From: Anoplolepis gracilipes
Lineage: Eukaryota; Arthropoda; Insecta; Hymenoptera; Formicidae
NCBI RefSeq assembly: GCF_047496725.1
Contig: NC_132972.1
Span: forward strand, 3,092,001 to 3,156,000
Direction: 5' to 3'
DNA: 64,000 nt
The notes beneath the pieces were generated by a model. The model had not been told where the DNA came from and made no database searches. It worked only from the letters and a program-made list of their open reading frames with translations. How positions within the stretch are numbered: position 1 is the first letter of the stretch; each line of letters starts with the position of its first letter. The position numbers and the translations under genes were made by a program. Shown here one piece after another: positions 28,283-40,863 of the stretch.

Positions 28283-30391
28283 ATTGTATATTGTGTGATC
28301 GAACGAATTTAAAATTATTGAAATCTAATTCAAAGCTCTTATTTAATTATAACGTACGTCATTGCCGATCGCAAAACCACTCGTTACCTTCGTCCGCCGA
28401 GTGAGACGCGACACAGTTTGACATGGCAAAGTTAGCGGAAACACGAATTCCTAATTATCGCCGGCAGCCCCAGCGAAAGAAACGAAGCACACCACGTCGT
28501 GTCCTGCATAGATATTCGCGGCACGATAAGAGGGCGAGCGACTTGTAAGGGCGGAATACACGGAGCAAGGTACAGGTGGGCCCGTGAGAGAGTCCCACAC
28601 GGGGCACAGACCGGAACACGCGTTGTCTTCTCTTGTGGCGCGCCATCGCCACCTTTCCGAGTTGCCATCTTCCTCGTTGGCACGATTCCTCCATTCCCTC
28701 CTAGCGTTTCGTCTCTGACTACTTAAGGAGACCGGAAGTGGTCTCTTCAAAAGGAATCGCCAAATGAGTCCGTCGTCGTCGTCGTCGTCGCACCTGTTAA
28801 AGCCCACGGGCAGCGAGTCATGCCAGTCGGTTAAATCCCGGTGCGGCGTTGCGTGACGTTAAAATCAGTTTTAACACGGTAACGTTCGCGAGAATAAATG
28901 AGGTGAGTCATGACTTTTGGGAAGAATAAAATGCGCAAATTATGTTAATTGAGAAAAGATTCTTATACAATTATTCTCTTGTTGTTTTATATAAAAAAAT
29001 TTATAAAAATATTGCAAATCTTATTTATCAAAATTATACTTTAATTCAACTGATATAATACACGCAGTAAGGAGAAAAGAAGATATGAGAACATTTTTTT
29101 ATATTTCTTCTTTTCTTTTATATTAATCCTTCAACTAACATCAAACAACATACATATAGAGTTAAGGAATAAAAGCACTTATTTACGAATTTATTTTTTT
29201 CTCTGGCACTTAATCTTTTCCCGACTTTATTGTTTTCCGGAGAGTGATACGATACGAGTGCTAGACTTACGCGCGTTTAGACCGATGTATTCTCGGTAGT
29301 CGTAATTACATTCTGCGATCTCGAAGAGAGAAGAAAAGCATTGCGGTTTTGAGAAATTGCGAAAACGCGACTGGTTTGTGCACTCTGACCACACGTGATT
29401 ATTATTGTGTCGCTCGCAACGATTCAGCGCTTCCGTTTGCGTTTTTCCCTCAACTTCGCGCTTGCTCTCTCCCTCTCCCTGTGTGTGTGTGTATCGTTCA
29501 ACCTTCTTTCATATACTCGCTTGAGTTAATGTTCGAAAGCGAGGCACCGCCGTATAATCTTCGCGGTAATGATCCTCGTCAATTTTCGACGTCATTTGCA
29601 GCGATGCTGTCGCAATATATAGTATATTGTATATGCCGTTGGCGATTTTTTCCATTCGCAATCTCGAGGCGTTTCTAAATCGCAGGACGAATTTTCGTCG
29701 AGCCCTTTTCTCTCAGTCAACATTCCCATGGGGTCCGAGACCTCGAGAAACGACTCGCGACGTCGGCTTTTCGTTCGTCCCCCGGACTGGCTCCTTCATC
29801 CTCTTCCTCCTTTTCCTTAAACATTTCTCCAACTCTATTCCTCCTTTCCACCCTTTTCCTTCTTACGATACGCATATGGCCACGCTGCACACCACTTTAG
29901 AATTTTCTCACGCTCCGTCGGTATAAATATTTACAGCCCCGTAGACGGAGCTTTCAGAGTGTCGCGAGAGCGACAGACCTAGAATAAGATAAGACAGTGT
30001 TAGTGTGATACGTTGTTCTGACACGTGCACACAAGCACACAAAACACACACACACTCACACGCATACACGTGCCCAGATCCTGTCGTCCTGCACTTGTCT
30101 TATGCTCGGCTTGTGCTCGGACGTGTTATTGGCCGATGCATGCCCTCGAATCTCTCGATCACCATCGACTACGCCATCGACCTTTATCCGTAAAGGGCCA
30201 AAATACTCTCTCGAGCGGGAGAAAAGGTCTCGATATTCTCGCCGTTGCATCGGCGAATACCATCGGTCGACTGACCTCCGAGTGTCTCTCTCGTAAGAAT
30301 AAACTCACGGGGAATAAAAATCGCGATGCTGTACCGCTGCTGTCGCTTCGTGCTCTCAAAGAGGAACTTGGACACATCAGCTACGCCAAGA
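28283..30391. other. CpG-rich patches with a possible promoter
   Basis: 28370-28890 carries a GTC trinucleotide run (28769-28791). 29220-30390 is CpG-rich and includes the TATA/initiator pair and GT- and CA-rich short runs near 29480 and 30030-30070. Overlapping frames occur on both strands; none is recognised. Confidence 0.5.
29922..29960 (+). promoter_or_regulatory. Candidate TATA/initiator core promoter
   Basis: TATAAATA at 29922-29929 is followed, with A at 29956, by TTTCAGAGT, close to the arthropod initiator TCAGT. The first T of the TATA box lies 34 bases before the candidate start, slightly more than the usual 30-31. The context is CpG-rich, and the following sequence (AAGACAGTGTTAGTGTGATA) has the look of an insect 5' leader. 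A frame of 124 codons opens at 30025 and ends at 30396, but its protein is unknown to me. Only the motif spacing supports this call. Confidence 0.3.
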
Positions 30392-30668
30392 GCTAATAAA
30401 TATAATATCTTTGGAGATTCAACATCGCGCAAAGCACTTTTAAAATATAAAATTAATAATTAATTTGTCGGTTAAAGTAAAGATTTGTTCTATCTATAGA
30501 ATATGATTTAATCTTAAAATTGTAAATATCTTATAATTAACTTTTTATAGTGACTGTACCACGAACATTTTATAGTAACAGTGCACAAAAATTCATGAAA
30601 TAAGAATTTTAATTTTACAGAATGTACCTTTACTTTAGCTTATAAATTAATTAATAATTTTATACATA
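30392..30668 (+). mobile_element. Partial copy of the long-inverted-repeat element
   Basis: It matches the inner part of the element at 23646-24026 in the same order: TAATAAATATAATATCTTTG, GAGATTCA, CGCGCAAAGC, GGTTAAAGTAAAGATTTG, TAGTGACTGTACCACG, GTGCACAAAAATTCATGAAA and TACCTTTACTTTAGCTTATA. Both outer ends are missing or decayed, so no target site is visible. Its left edge lies at the stop codon of a short open frame that follows a candidate promoter near 29.9 kb. Confidence 0.62.
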
Positions 30669-32641
30669 TTTTTGGAGAGTACTTAAATTATTGTGGAATA
30701 ATTTTCCAAGTAATATTATTAAATTTATTACTTTCTATTTATTTATTCAATGAAACATTTACATTTTCTATTAAACAAAATTTAATAGGAATCTTTAATA
30801 GCACTTTTTTATATCAAGTTTATTCAACTATCTTTCTTCATATGAAAAGGAATGTACTTAAAAAAAAAATATTGAGTATTTCGGACGAGCAAAGAATTTA
30901 CGAGACAATATAATGCATCAGAAAAAAGATTAAATCAATATATAATGTAGTAGTAAGTAGGAAACAAATATGAAAAGAGAAAAACATGCATATTACGTAA
31001 GCGATATGTGTTAATTAGCGATTATTGTTATTATAATTGTGCCATTATATTAATTTAAACTATCGATTCGATAGTATATAGAGACTTCTATATGTGTATA
31101 ATTTTCAAATCAAATCATTACCGCAAAATCGACATGGCATGATTCATATTGCTCCCGCGTAATTATCAGACACGAGTAAATACTTATGAATTAATTGATT
31201 GAACGATTTTTAAATAGGATTTATACGTATAACATTCAATATACCGAGTTTCGAAATGACGGATAAAAGCGCAACCTCTCCGTCTCTTTCTACCTGTGAA
31301 TTAAACTGATTGAATTATACGTACTTGTGAATCGGAAAGAGATTCAATTAGATATTAATTTACAATATACGTTTGTAACGACTTCTACGAGTGTGAACGC
31401 AAAAGATTCCTCCACCCTTCAATCAGTTTTTCTCCTCTCGCGCAATTCAAGCACAGTTGCAGTGTCCCTTCCATCATTTCGATCGGTCAATTCAACTTCG
31501 GTCTGATTCAATTTCAGCTCGCACCGCTCGTTTCTCCGTGTGATTCTTAGTGTACGATCGCAGGGTTTGCAGTGATCACGGTGACGGCAGATTCGTTAGA
31601 TAGACGTGAATCAGGTCGACACGTAGGCATGCCCGTAAACCTGCTGCGATGTCGAGCTATCGTTGATTTACCGGCGAGGCGCGGCGCGGCCAGTCGGTGG
31701 ATTAAGCCAAATTGTAACGCGCGTCACCGAACGGCGGAGAAGCTCCTGGGTCTGTCGATTCCGATGCAGACGGCAAATAAACCGGACCGATTGTTCCAAC
31801 TGCGTCCGAGGTTTATATGCATCAGAGTAATACGATCCGTCATTTTCCCCCTAGATGTTTACTCGTTGCGAAGCGTGATGCGTATTCAATCCTTTTTCAT
31901 TAAATCGCGCGCGAACGCATATATAAAGCTTCGCATCAAGATTATCTGATTTTCAATTTATAAATATCGCTTTCAGATACTTGCAGGTATTGAAATAAAT
32001 TAATGATGGAAATTGATCAATTTCTTTTATATTATTATTACAGAGGATCTGTGATTTGTCATCCAACTTATTGTTAGTTTTTTTTTTTTTTTATATTATT
32101 TTCTTCAAGGCGATTAACATTATATAAAAAAAAAAAAAATATAGATTCAGTTAGATAAAGAGATTATTGAATGAGTATTTTTAAATAATAAAGGATTACA
32201 ATTTAAACATTTTTTATTATTTAAACTCTTTTTAAATAATTCCCTGTTTATTCATCGAGAGTTTATATCCATTTCTCGTAATATTGGGAAATTGTGATAT
32301 CATAATAATACTATTGTAATTTATTTTATAATTGAAAAATATATATTATACCCCTGTAATGCGTATCTCTTTTTCTTCTCGACGAAAAGAGATGCGATAT
32401 AGATATATTCCAAAAGAACTTTTCAAATTCAAATCGATTAAAACAAGTTCAAACGAAGAAACTCCAAATTAACAAAAAGTTAATTAAACAGCCACCGTTC
32501 GAAGTTTAAAGGATGTTAATTGCATAAATAAAGTTTAAAGGATCACCTTGCAGGCGCTTAAATGGCGTTTAACGTTAATGCAGTAACCCTCATTTTTCGT
32601 CCGTATCGCTGAAGAATTTAAGCGCGCGAAACCGACTATTG

Positions 32642-32677
<36 letters not shown>

Positions 32678-34027
32678 TTAGCCAACAAGTTAACGCGATG
32701 GAACGCGAGCTACTACGCTTGTTGTTTATTTGTATTTGTTACGTTTAATTTACTTGTCACGGTGCATATTTGTCGTTTTCAAGCTTCTATACTAACGATG
32801 TAAATACATATGTATGAATTATACGATCGGAGTGACGGTTATCGACAAATGTTTTTCGTCCCATTTATAACGACATAACTTTACAAATATAATTTAGCAA
32901 TATCCTTCTTTTTTTTACATACTGAATATCTCCATTTGCGTTGATAAAGTTAACTTTTCGAGTTCCGAGCGCGATGCATCGGAAATATATGTATATCCAA
33001 AATAAAATGTTATTTAAACGAAAATGCATATTCATCTGTGTGTTTTCCTTGCATTTTCCCAATTTCGTTTGCGCGTTTATGTATGAACACGCGCTCGGTT
33101 TTCAGCCTTTTGCAATATCGCTCGCGCGACAAACGAATAAAACTATATTTTTGCAGTAATTGCTACTTGGATTTTCGCCGAATAATATGTATTACGCGCC
33201 ATGTTGAACGTAAACGTTTGATGAAAATCCACAGAGATATTTCAGCAACTCAAAGAATTCTATAAAACTGTTATGTTGTTGTTGTTTGAATTGCGATATC
33301 TAACAATAAATGGTTACGTATTTTAACGCGTTTGCTATCAAACGACACTATTCCAACGGACACCATTCCGATGCGGCACATTTATTTGCAAATTTATTAA
33401 TTTACGATATTTATAATATAAATCCGTATTTATTTATTCACATTTTCGCTTTACTACAAACTAATAATACAGAAGCTACTATATCAAAATATAAAAGCTA
33501 TATTAATTAATACTGAATTCTGAATTAACAAGTATAGTTTTCTTATGCATTATACATGTCATGTATTATATAACATGTTATACATATATTGTATATTAAT
33601 CTAGAAATATCTAAATATTATTATTTGTATGGATCATAGTGGAGAAAAGTGCAAAATATTATTTATGAAATGTCACGTTTATACATATAAATGACTTTTA
33701 GATAATTTCGAAGAAGGAATTATTTATGTAATAGAAGAGGTATTTCTTATGTTTTCCAAGAGTGAGAAATTATTTTTACAATTCTGTTTCGATCAGGTAA
33801 AATGAAATAAAGAGTAATGTAGGAAACATTAGAAATGAAATGTTTAAATATAAGAAACATTTTCAGCTTTGTATCCTATATATTGAATTTTATATTTAAC
33901 CTCCATCTTTCTTATATTTTAACATCTTTTCTATGTAGCATTTATACAAACTATTGTTACCTATAATATTAATTTGAAATCAGAATAACATTACCGGAAT
34001 TTCTCAATCTCTTTTACATTTTCACAA
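30669..34027. other. AT-rich DNA with one CpG-rich patch, no gene seen
   Basis: 31380-31960 is CpG-rich and holds a 125-codon frame (31572-31949) of unknown kind. The flanks are AT-rich, with a T run near 32080 and the 32-A tract. Confidence 0.55.
32642..32673. repeat. Poly(A) tract, 32 A
   Basis: A run of 32 A followed by TTTTTT. No retroposon body was recognised upstream. Confidence 0.95.
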
Positions 34028-34147
34028 CACTGTAAAAATTGCCTAAAAATTTATATACACTTTTATTTTAATTATCAGAGTATCTGAGTATTTGAAATTT
34101 CAGATAATTTAGAAAAATGTTTGAAAATTGTATGTTTTTTACTTTAC
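34028..34147 (+). mobile_element. CAGAC-type MITE, internally deleted copy
   Basis: It starts with a complete CACTGTAAAAA end followed by TTGCCTAAAAATTT, as in the other copies, and ends near TGTTTTTTACTTTAC, a damaged TTTTTTACAGTG. The interior is shorter, and most of the CAGAC motifs are lost or mutated, for example TTTCAGATAATTTAGAAAAA. Its right end overlaps the 3' tail of a long open frame on the - strand. Confidence 0.5.
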
Positions 34148-35554
34148 CCGAAAGTGTAAACACAGTTTTGCAAATAGCCGAACGAAATCGAAACGTTCGC
34201 GTTCCGTGAGATTGGATTTTTTTTTAAACATTTCATACGTATGTAACGATCCGATACACACACTTCTATGGATATTAATCGTGAATATTTAGAAGAGGAG
34301 GCGAAAGAGCGAAGGGAGAGGAACGCCGCGCGGGTGCCATCGATAGTGTCTGCCGAGACACAAATGGAATCGTAATACCGTCGTCGGATATCTGTGATAA
34401 AACGTGCAAGACACGTTCTATCTCGACTCTGCCGCGAGATTAATATTTCAGATAGAAATGAGCTAGTGGTTCCGTTGATAATTTCCGCGCCAGTTATTTT
34501 CGTACATAGGGTATATAGATTATAAAGGAGACCGAAGAAGAGAGACAAAATGGGCATCGCGTTCTCCTTAAAATGCACCTCGGCCGACCACATCGTCGAG
34601 AAGCGAAGACATTCGTTTCTCGATGAATATTCCAGTTTCCCCAGCTTCTCCCGAGACGAGCTTAATCTACAGTTCACCGCTATACACACAGATAGACCGC
34701 TGCAGCAATATCTGGAATGCATCGCGGGGTGACGTCGGACATTCCGTGCGCCAATAATGCGGCCGACCTGTATTCGCAGTGACAGTAAGAGTGAATTGTT
34801 TCGATAGCATTTATAGAGTTTTAATTGATCGCCAGTTATATCATTTCCACGTTAATGAAAGGACGAACAGATTGAGGTTTCACACGCTTTTATTTGCGCG
34901 AGTTGCGCTATTGAATTTTTTTTCAGGCAACACTACTGTGCTTCTCAATAATTGAGCATTAGAAATTTTTAATTTCTATTTTCTATTTTAAAGAGAAAGT
35001 TAATTTTACAATTTTTATTTTTTTATTTTTTTTAATTTAGATTCCATTAAAGTGTTTTAAATTTTAAACACACACGCGACACACTGTCACACATTATATT
35101 ATGCTCGTTTATATGTAACATTATTATATTATAATGTACTATTATCTTCTCGGATTATATTTGCAGTAACGCGACCAAGCTTAATCATACGCGATTAACC
35201 GCAATCTTCTTTGCGTGTCCTTATTTGCATCGCTAATTACTTTTTAAAGTACACTTTTCTGAAAGAGAGTGCGCAGACACATCCACGAATCTGTGTAATA
35301 AATCTCTACTTCACTCTGCTAAAGAAAAAAAGGAGAAAAAAAATGGCGCGTGTAAATGATGCTAGTTTCCTCCTCCGACCCCTCCGGGTGCGTCATTCGT
35401 GGAAAGGGTACGTCGTGCCGCTCCATCACGGCGACGATTTCGATGCGGAGTCACGATTTGATATCACAAACGCGTTACGTACGTGACGCTCGTCGGCTTT
35501 GGATATCGGCGACGCGATCAAAGGGATTCCCTAATGTAGAACGCGAGATCCTGG

Positions 35555-35591
35555 TCGTTCGTTCGTTCGTTCGTTCGTTCGTTCGTTCGTT
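35555..35591. repeat. (GTTC)n tetranucleotide repeat
   Basis: About nine GTTC units in a CpG-rich patch, followed at once by TTTGCAGAGAGCGCG. Confidence 0.95.
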
Positions 35592-36347
35592 TTGCAGAGA
35601 GCGCGTACCTCTAGTTCGGTATCGAATCGATATCACCCCCCTTTAAACGGCGTAACTCGATATCGCCCCCTTTCCGCACGCGCTTTTTGCTCGCGACTTC
35701 CCCCTTCTTCCCCTTTTTTGAGCGCCTCCCCTGTTTCATGGGGAAAAAAACGAGAAAAAAAAAGGGAAAAAGAAAAAAAAAGAAAAAAAATTGCTGGCGT
35801 TTCCGCCGATCGGTCCTCCGGTCCCGGGGTCCGGTCGGTCGAGCGATACGGTTGGAGTCACACAAAAAGCGCGTACTCGGGAACGCGAAAGTAGCATTGT
35901 CGCGTTACAATCGAAATCGAATATTTGAAAAATACGCGCGCGTTTGTAATTGCATACGCGTGCTTTCGTCGTGCTTTCGCCGCGAAATCGACCCCGGAAA
36001 GAGGCACGGTATGCTTAGCAAACAAAGCGTGATAACCACGACCATCGATAATCGTCGATTGTTGTTAATTCTTGTGGATGTTTCAAATGGAAATAAAAAT
36101 GACACGTGTACAGACAAGAGAGATGAAAAAATACGAATAAAAAGACAAGGTTTTTTTTTTTTATTAATCAAGATAATTATAGCGAATATTTGTGTTTTGA
36201 AGATATAATTTAATTATCTTATTTCAAACATAATACGCGCTTAAATGTGCAAATAGTTATAGATTTAAAACAGACTTTTGGCGAAAATACACACACTACG
36301 ATATATACTTTATGTGTGATCGAAAGCAAATAAACGAAAAGTCATGT

Positions 36348-36378
<31 letters not shown>

Positions 36379-37223
36379 GGATTGTAATACATTTGTTCTA
36401 CCAAGCAATGATGGCTTTCCACAACTATCGTTATCTCGTTTTTCGATGAAAAGAGCTGCGGGATATTCTCTTTTTCGGAAATCCTCTCTCTTTTATATAC
36501 GACGTATGCAAATTTTGCATAGAAATAGATAGAGTTATTTTTCGGCAACCAGGAGAGAATTACGACTTCTAGTGAAAGAAATATATCAAAGAGTTTTTTC
36601 CTTGAAAAGCAATTGAAATTACTTTATTTTTTTTTTAGGCGACTTTAAAGATACATATCGTTAAATTAATGTTGTCAAGCATTACGCTAAAATTTTCATA
36701 AAATAGTAAAAAAATAATAACTTTTTATATATATATATATATATATTTTTTCTAAAAAAAAATAATAACGCAAGATTGGATTACAAATAAAAGCGGATAA
36801 GGTTTTAAAAAAATACGATAAGAAAACTGCCATTTTTATCGCGGACAGAGATTTCCTGCTCGAGCGAACCAAGTTACGAAGAATCGAAGGACACGAGAGG
36901 AAACGTAGGAACCTCCACCTCCCCTTCTCCTTCGGGAAGAAAATGGGTGATCGCGCACTCGAATAGATATGGAGGCGATCAAATCCCAGGATGCGCACGC
37001 GTCCATCAATAAGATCGGAATCGCATCTGCTATCCTGCATGCCGGATCCACGCGCCTATTTCCCATGATGCGTGTGGCGGCATTTTGCCGCCATAGTCAT
37101 TTGTCCGTCACACTCGGAGAGGTCGTCGACATAAAACCGGAAGCGAATTATGTAGTCCGATATAAATCAGCCGGACACACCCCATTCGCGTCGCGAACAG
37201 GTTATTATCGACGGTGCCATTTA

Positions 37224-37254
37224 CCCCCCCCTCCCCCTTCCCCACCCTCTCCCG
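37224..37254 (-). other. C-rich run, quadruplex-type on the - strand
   Basis: Eight C, then CCCCC, CCCC, CCC and CCC blocks separated by one to three bases. The complement forms a four-tract G pattern, in a CpG-rich patch. Confidence 0.7.
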
Positions 37255-37498
37255 GTCGTGTGTGCATGACTGACCCAGTTTTTCCGCATACGTGTAGTTT
37301 ATGTATGCCTGCGAGATCCCGGACAAAAATTTCGTAGCACATACAGAAAGGATATACAGGGATTGCGAGGGCGTTTTATTTTATTTTTTTTTTTTTTACG
37401 CGCGTCGTCGATATTAAAATGATATCATATATAAGACTACAAGACTTTCGCGCATTCTGTAGATATATATATATATATATGTATACATATACATGTAT

Positions 37499-38064
37499 AG
37501 AGGTGAAACTTTTTATTCGCGAAGCATAAGTTTCGCCAAAATGCTGCGAATATGGAAAAACGCGAATATAATAGGATAGTAAAATATAAGGAAGTATAAG
37601 GGATGCGTTTAAAATTAAGAAAATTATTAAAAACAATGGTTTTATTTTAAATTAACAATCAAACACTTATAACTAATTTTCAATATTATTGCATATTTTC
37701 TGAGAATCATACATTATTAAAATTGCAACAAATTATTTAATTGTCATTGTAGGGTTGACCGGAAAGTGATTAAAAACATTTTTCTTGCTTTATGGCATTT
37801 TTAGGCTTCCAAACTCTTATTTCAAGCCATTGCTTCCTCTTTCTTTTAAAAATCATTCTCTTCATTGATTCAATTGACGATTTAAAAGGTAGCTGAATTT
37901 TTTAAATTTATTAATAGATATGTATAATAAATAGAATTAGAATAGAATAGAAATTTTGACCACGAATACGAAATTTTTTGATCGCGAATAAAGAGAAATA
38001 TAAATTTTTACTCTATGAATACTGAAAATGCGAATAATGAACCTATGAATAAGAAACTTGACTG
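37499..38064 (-). mobile_element. Non-autonomous TA-flanked element, pogo/Tigger-like, full copy 2
   Basis: Read on the - strand it begins CAGTCAAGTTTCTTATTCAT and runs colinearly with the copy at 18574-19147 through its left end, middle (AAATCGTCAATTG, then TTTTTAAAAGAAAGA) and right end (GCGAATA, then AGGATGGTAAAATATA-like sequence). TA follows the CTG at 38065-38066. The other boundary near 37499 is less exact because it abuts a TA-rich microsatellite. TTATTCGCGA-type motifs occur at both ends, which suggests imperfect terminal inverted repeats. A short lysine/arginine-rich frame in the middle is interrupted by stops and is not a usable transposase. Confidence 0.72.
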
Positions 38065-38911
38065 TATATGTATATATATATATATATATATGTATCGTGT
38101 AATCATTTCATTCGAACTTTTAATACATTGCAGGGAAGAATAAATGGAAATAATTAGAGTATTTTTTAAAACAATCTTGCGTTTTCTCGAAATTAATTTT
38201 CACACTCGGCAAATTGAATTATCGCGCGAGGGAAATTACAGAAAATTTCGGTTTAAATTTCTACATTATCTTCCGTAAACTCTCGCTTCCGGTAAATGCT
38301 AATACCATTTCCGCGAGTCATTATCATGCAAATGCTGGTTTTGCGAGCCTCGGGAACATACTTTATTCTATGCGAATTATACTTTGCATTGGCTATTCGC
38401 GATAAAGTCTTAATAGTACCATGGTCAATCAAAATAATTATACGTTAAAGGGAGTAATGACGTAAATGTGTAATATGAGTTATTTTGAAATTAAAAATGA
38501 TAATTATTTACTTTATGTAATATAATAAGTTATGACAATTATTACATTTAAATTATTAGTACAAAATTGCGATTATTATAAATTATTTAATAATTATCAT
38601 TATATAATTATATTCAATTATCGTATCATTGGAGGAAGAAAATAATTTGAAACACATCACAGGCACCCTCTCAACTTAACTAATCCCATATCTCGAGATT
38701 ACTGTAGTTTGTGCGTATTGCGCGAGCTTGGGTCAAATCTCGGAATAATCCTAGAGCTTCCTCTTTAATCCTGGAGCTATCGCGAACAGAGGACGGTAGG
38801 AAAGAAATAAAATGCGAAAGAGAGTAGTTTACTATCCAGTGGAAGCTAACCTATTCGATGGATGGACCATACTCCAAGTTCTGATCCTTATGCCAATATT
38901 GATTCGATTAA

Positions 38912-38975
38912 CCTTTCTTAACCTCGAGGGTACGAGCCGTGGGGTTTGTCTGTCACTGACAACTAGTGAGTGTAC
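38912..38975 (+). other. Candidate hairpin, possible structured RNA
   Basis: ACCTCGAGGGTAC is followed about 40 bases later by GTACCTCGAGGT, giving a stem of twelve pairs with one bulged base. A second small stem, TTGTC/GACAA, can form in the loop. The arm length and loop are shorter and simpler than in most microRNA precursors. I recognise no known microRNA. Confidence 0.35.
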
Positions 38976-39575
38976 CTCGAGGTATGCTGACCCTCAATAA
39001 GAGTCCCTAGAGTGAGGGATGGTATAAGAGACGAGAACGTTATCGCGTGTTACATCGCGATATTAAACGATCCCTTTGCATCCCTTCGCATTCTATTCGA
39101 GCGTGCCAAATTTTTTGCTGACAGATCTCTTATATGTTTCACGATCCTCTACATTATATCTCATCCGTATTCTTCTATTGGCGTTATTATAATAATAGTT
39201 TTCCGCTATTAATGATAAATATATGGAATTTAGCCTGTGTGGCAGATAAAAGAACGATTGTTATTTGGTTGATAAATGCGAGCGCGAGCGCGCGCGTGAG
39301 CTACATTTATTTTGCAAAAGTGGCCGTTTCAAAGGGATCTCGAAAGGATATGTACAAATAGTTGTTAATTTAGTTGATAAACGCACGCGTGTATCGTATA
39401 TTTATTCTTCCGATAAAAGGATTTCATAAATACGGGGAAATGGCCGACAAATTTACGACAACCGTTGTGCACACAGCGGTGCAAAATTGGCAAAACACCG
39501 CATACTGTTTTTTCAAACTGAATTCACAGCAGAACGCTAGTCTCTTTCATAAACGATATTAATTTAATATAATAC

Positions 39576-39577
<2 letters not shown>

Positions 39578-39611
<34 letters not shown>

Positions 39612-39676
39612 CTCTTCCTCTTTCATAAAGATATTTAACTTTTGTCTAAATATTCCGTTTCATTTTGCAAATTCGC

Positions 39677-39724
<48 letters not shown>
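39578..39724. repeat. Paired (CT)n and (AC)n microsatellites
   Basis: A CT run (39578-39607) and a 44-base AC run (39681-39724) lie 73 bases apart in AT-rich DNA. Confidence 0.95.
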
Positions 39725-39730
<6 letters not shown>

Positions 39731-40798
39731 ACTTTAAATATAATAGAAGTAATAAGCTTTGAACATCCGTTGTTTGTACAATTTGTGTTTGCTGTAATCT
39801 TTAATGAATGCGACACCTGCCCCGTGATATGGAATTCGCCGCGGAAAAGAAAATCTTATTAATTAAAAGAATGCAATCCTGTCTCAATCAACTCGATCCC
39901 GATGCTCCGGTTTATTACGGAGGGTAGCAACATTAATCGGCTGGTTAATCGTGATCGATCGCCCCAGTGGTTTTACCGGTTACGCTAGATTAGAATTTTT
40001 AGATTCGTATCTCACGCACAGACTTTAGTATATATGAATTTGCACCGTTATTAGCTCGCGTATGCTTCTAACGGTTGGTAAATTGGTACCTCGATCGAGA
40101 TGTGTAGTGATTGATAACGTTTCCATGATGCGGATTTTTTAAAATTTTTTTCTTTTTTTTATTTCCCTAAGGGCTTCAAATCGAGCGGTAAATAAAACGT
40201 TAGCAATGCAGAGTTATAGGAACGGAAGTAATCTTTTTTTTTTCTACATATAGCTTTACAAGTGACTTGAATATAAACTAGCAAAATATCCGAGTGAAAA
40301 TATATTAATATATTTATATTATTGGAGATTTATTATTTAGATTTATATTAGTGTTTGTATGTTATATATTTATATTATAGTGGTGATATTAATATATCTA
40401 TATTAAAATCATTATATTAGTAAAATTCTTTTGAATTATCCCTTTTTTTTTGGAGAAAACTTGTGCTCATCTCTCTTTTATTTATTGTATAAAGAGAATA
40501 AAGAGATAATCAGATTTTTTTTACTACAAAAATTGATGGAAGTTCGAATGGAACATTAAATCAAAAGCAGGAGATGTCGCGATAAATGAATGCAAAATAT
40601 ATTAAAATATAATCTATTAGTGCTGCGATTATTAGAAGGATGCTAATAATTATCCGGAACTGCGCGTAGCAACTGTAGTTCTCAAAGCTTTCGCAAATCC
40701 TTGAGCGAGTCGCTTAAGTTTCTCAGAACATTACTTAATTCAATCGCGCAAACTCCTAGCTGCGAAAACAAAAGAAAGAAAGAGAAACAGAAAGAAAG

Positions 40799-40809
<11 letters not shown>

Positions 40810-40857
<48 letters not shown>
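40810..40857. repeat. (GA)n microsatellite, 48 bp
   Basis: A GA run preceded by GAAA-rich purine sequence from about 40770, so the + strand is nearly all purine for about 95 bases. It borders a more GC-rich patch. Confidence 0.95.

Positions 40858-40863
<6 letters not shown>

Larger units (their letters stand above)
34148..37498. other. CpG-rich stretch with unexplained frames
   Basis: 34150-34900, 35200-36060 and 36830-37370 are CpG-rich. 35739-35791 is almost pure purine on the + strand. CT and TA runs are at 36349-36374 and 36726-36747. The - strand frame at 34144-34722 (192 codons) is the longest one not made of repeats, but is unlike any family I know. Confidence 0.5.

Noticed and set aside
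35687..36208. 173-codon + strand frame
   Set aside because: Its lysine-rich segment is a purine run, and the remainder shows no similarity I can name and no initiation context.
37820..37870. Lysine/arginine-rich frame inside the pogo-like element as a transposase start
   Set aside because: On the - strand it is short, soon meets a stop, and is not preserved in the other copy.
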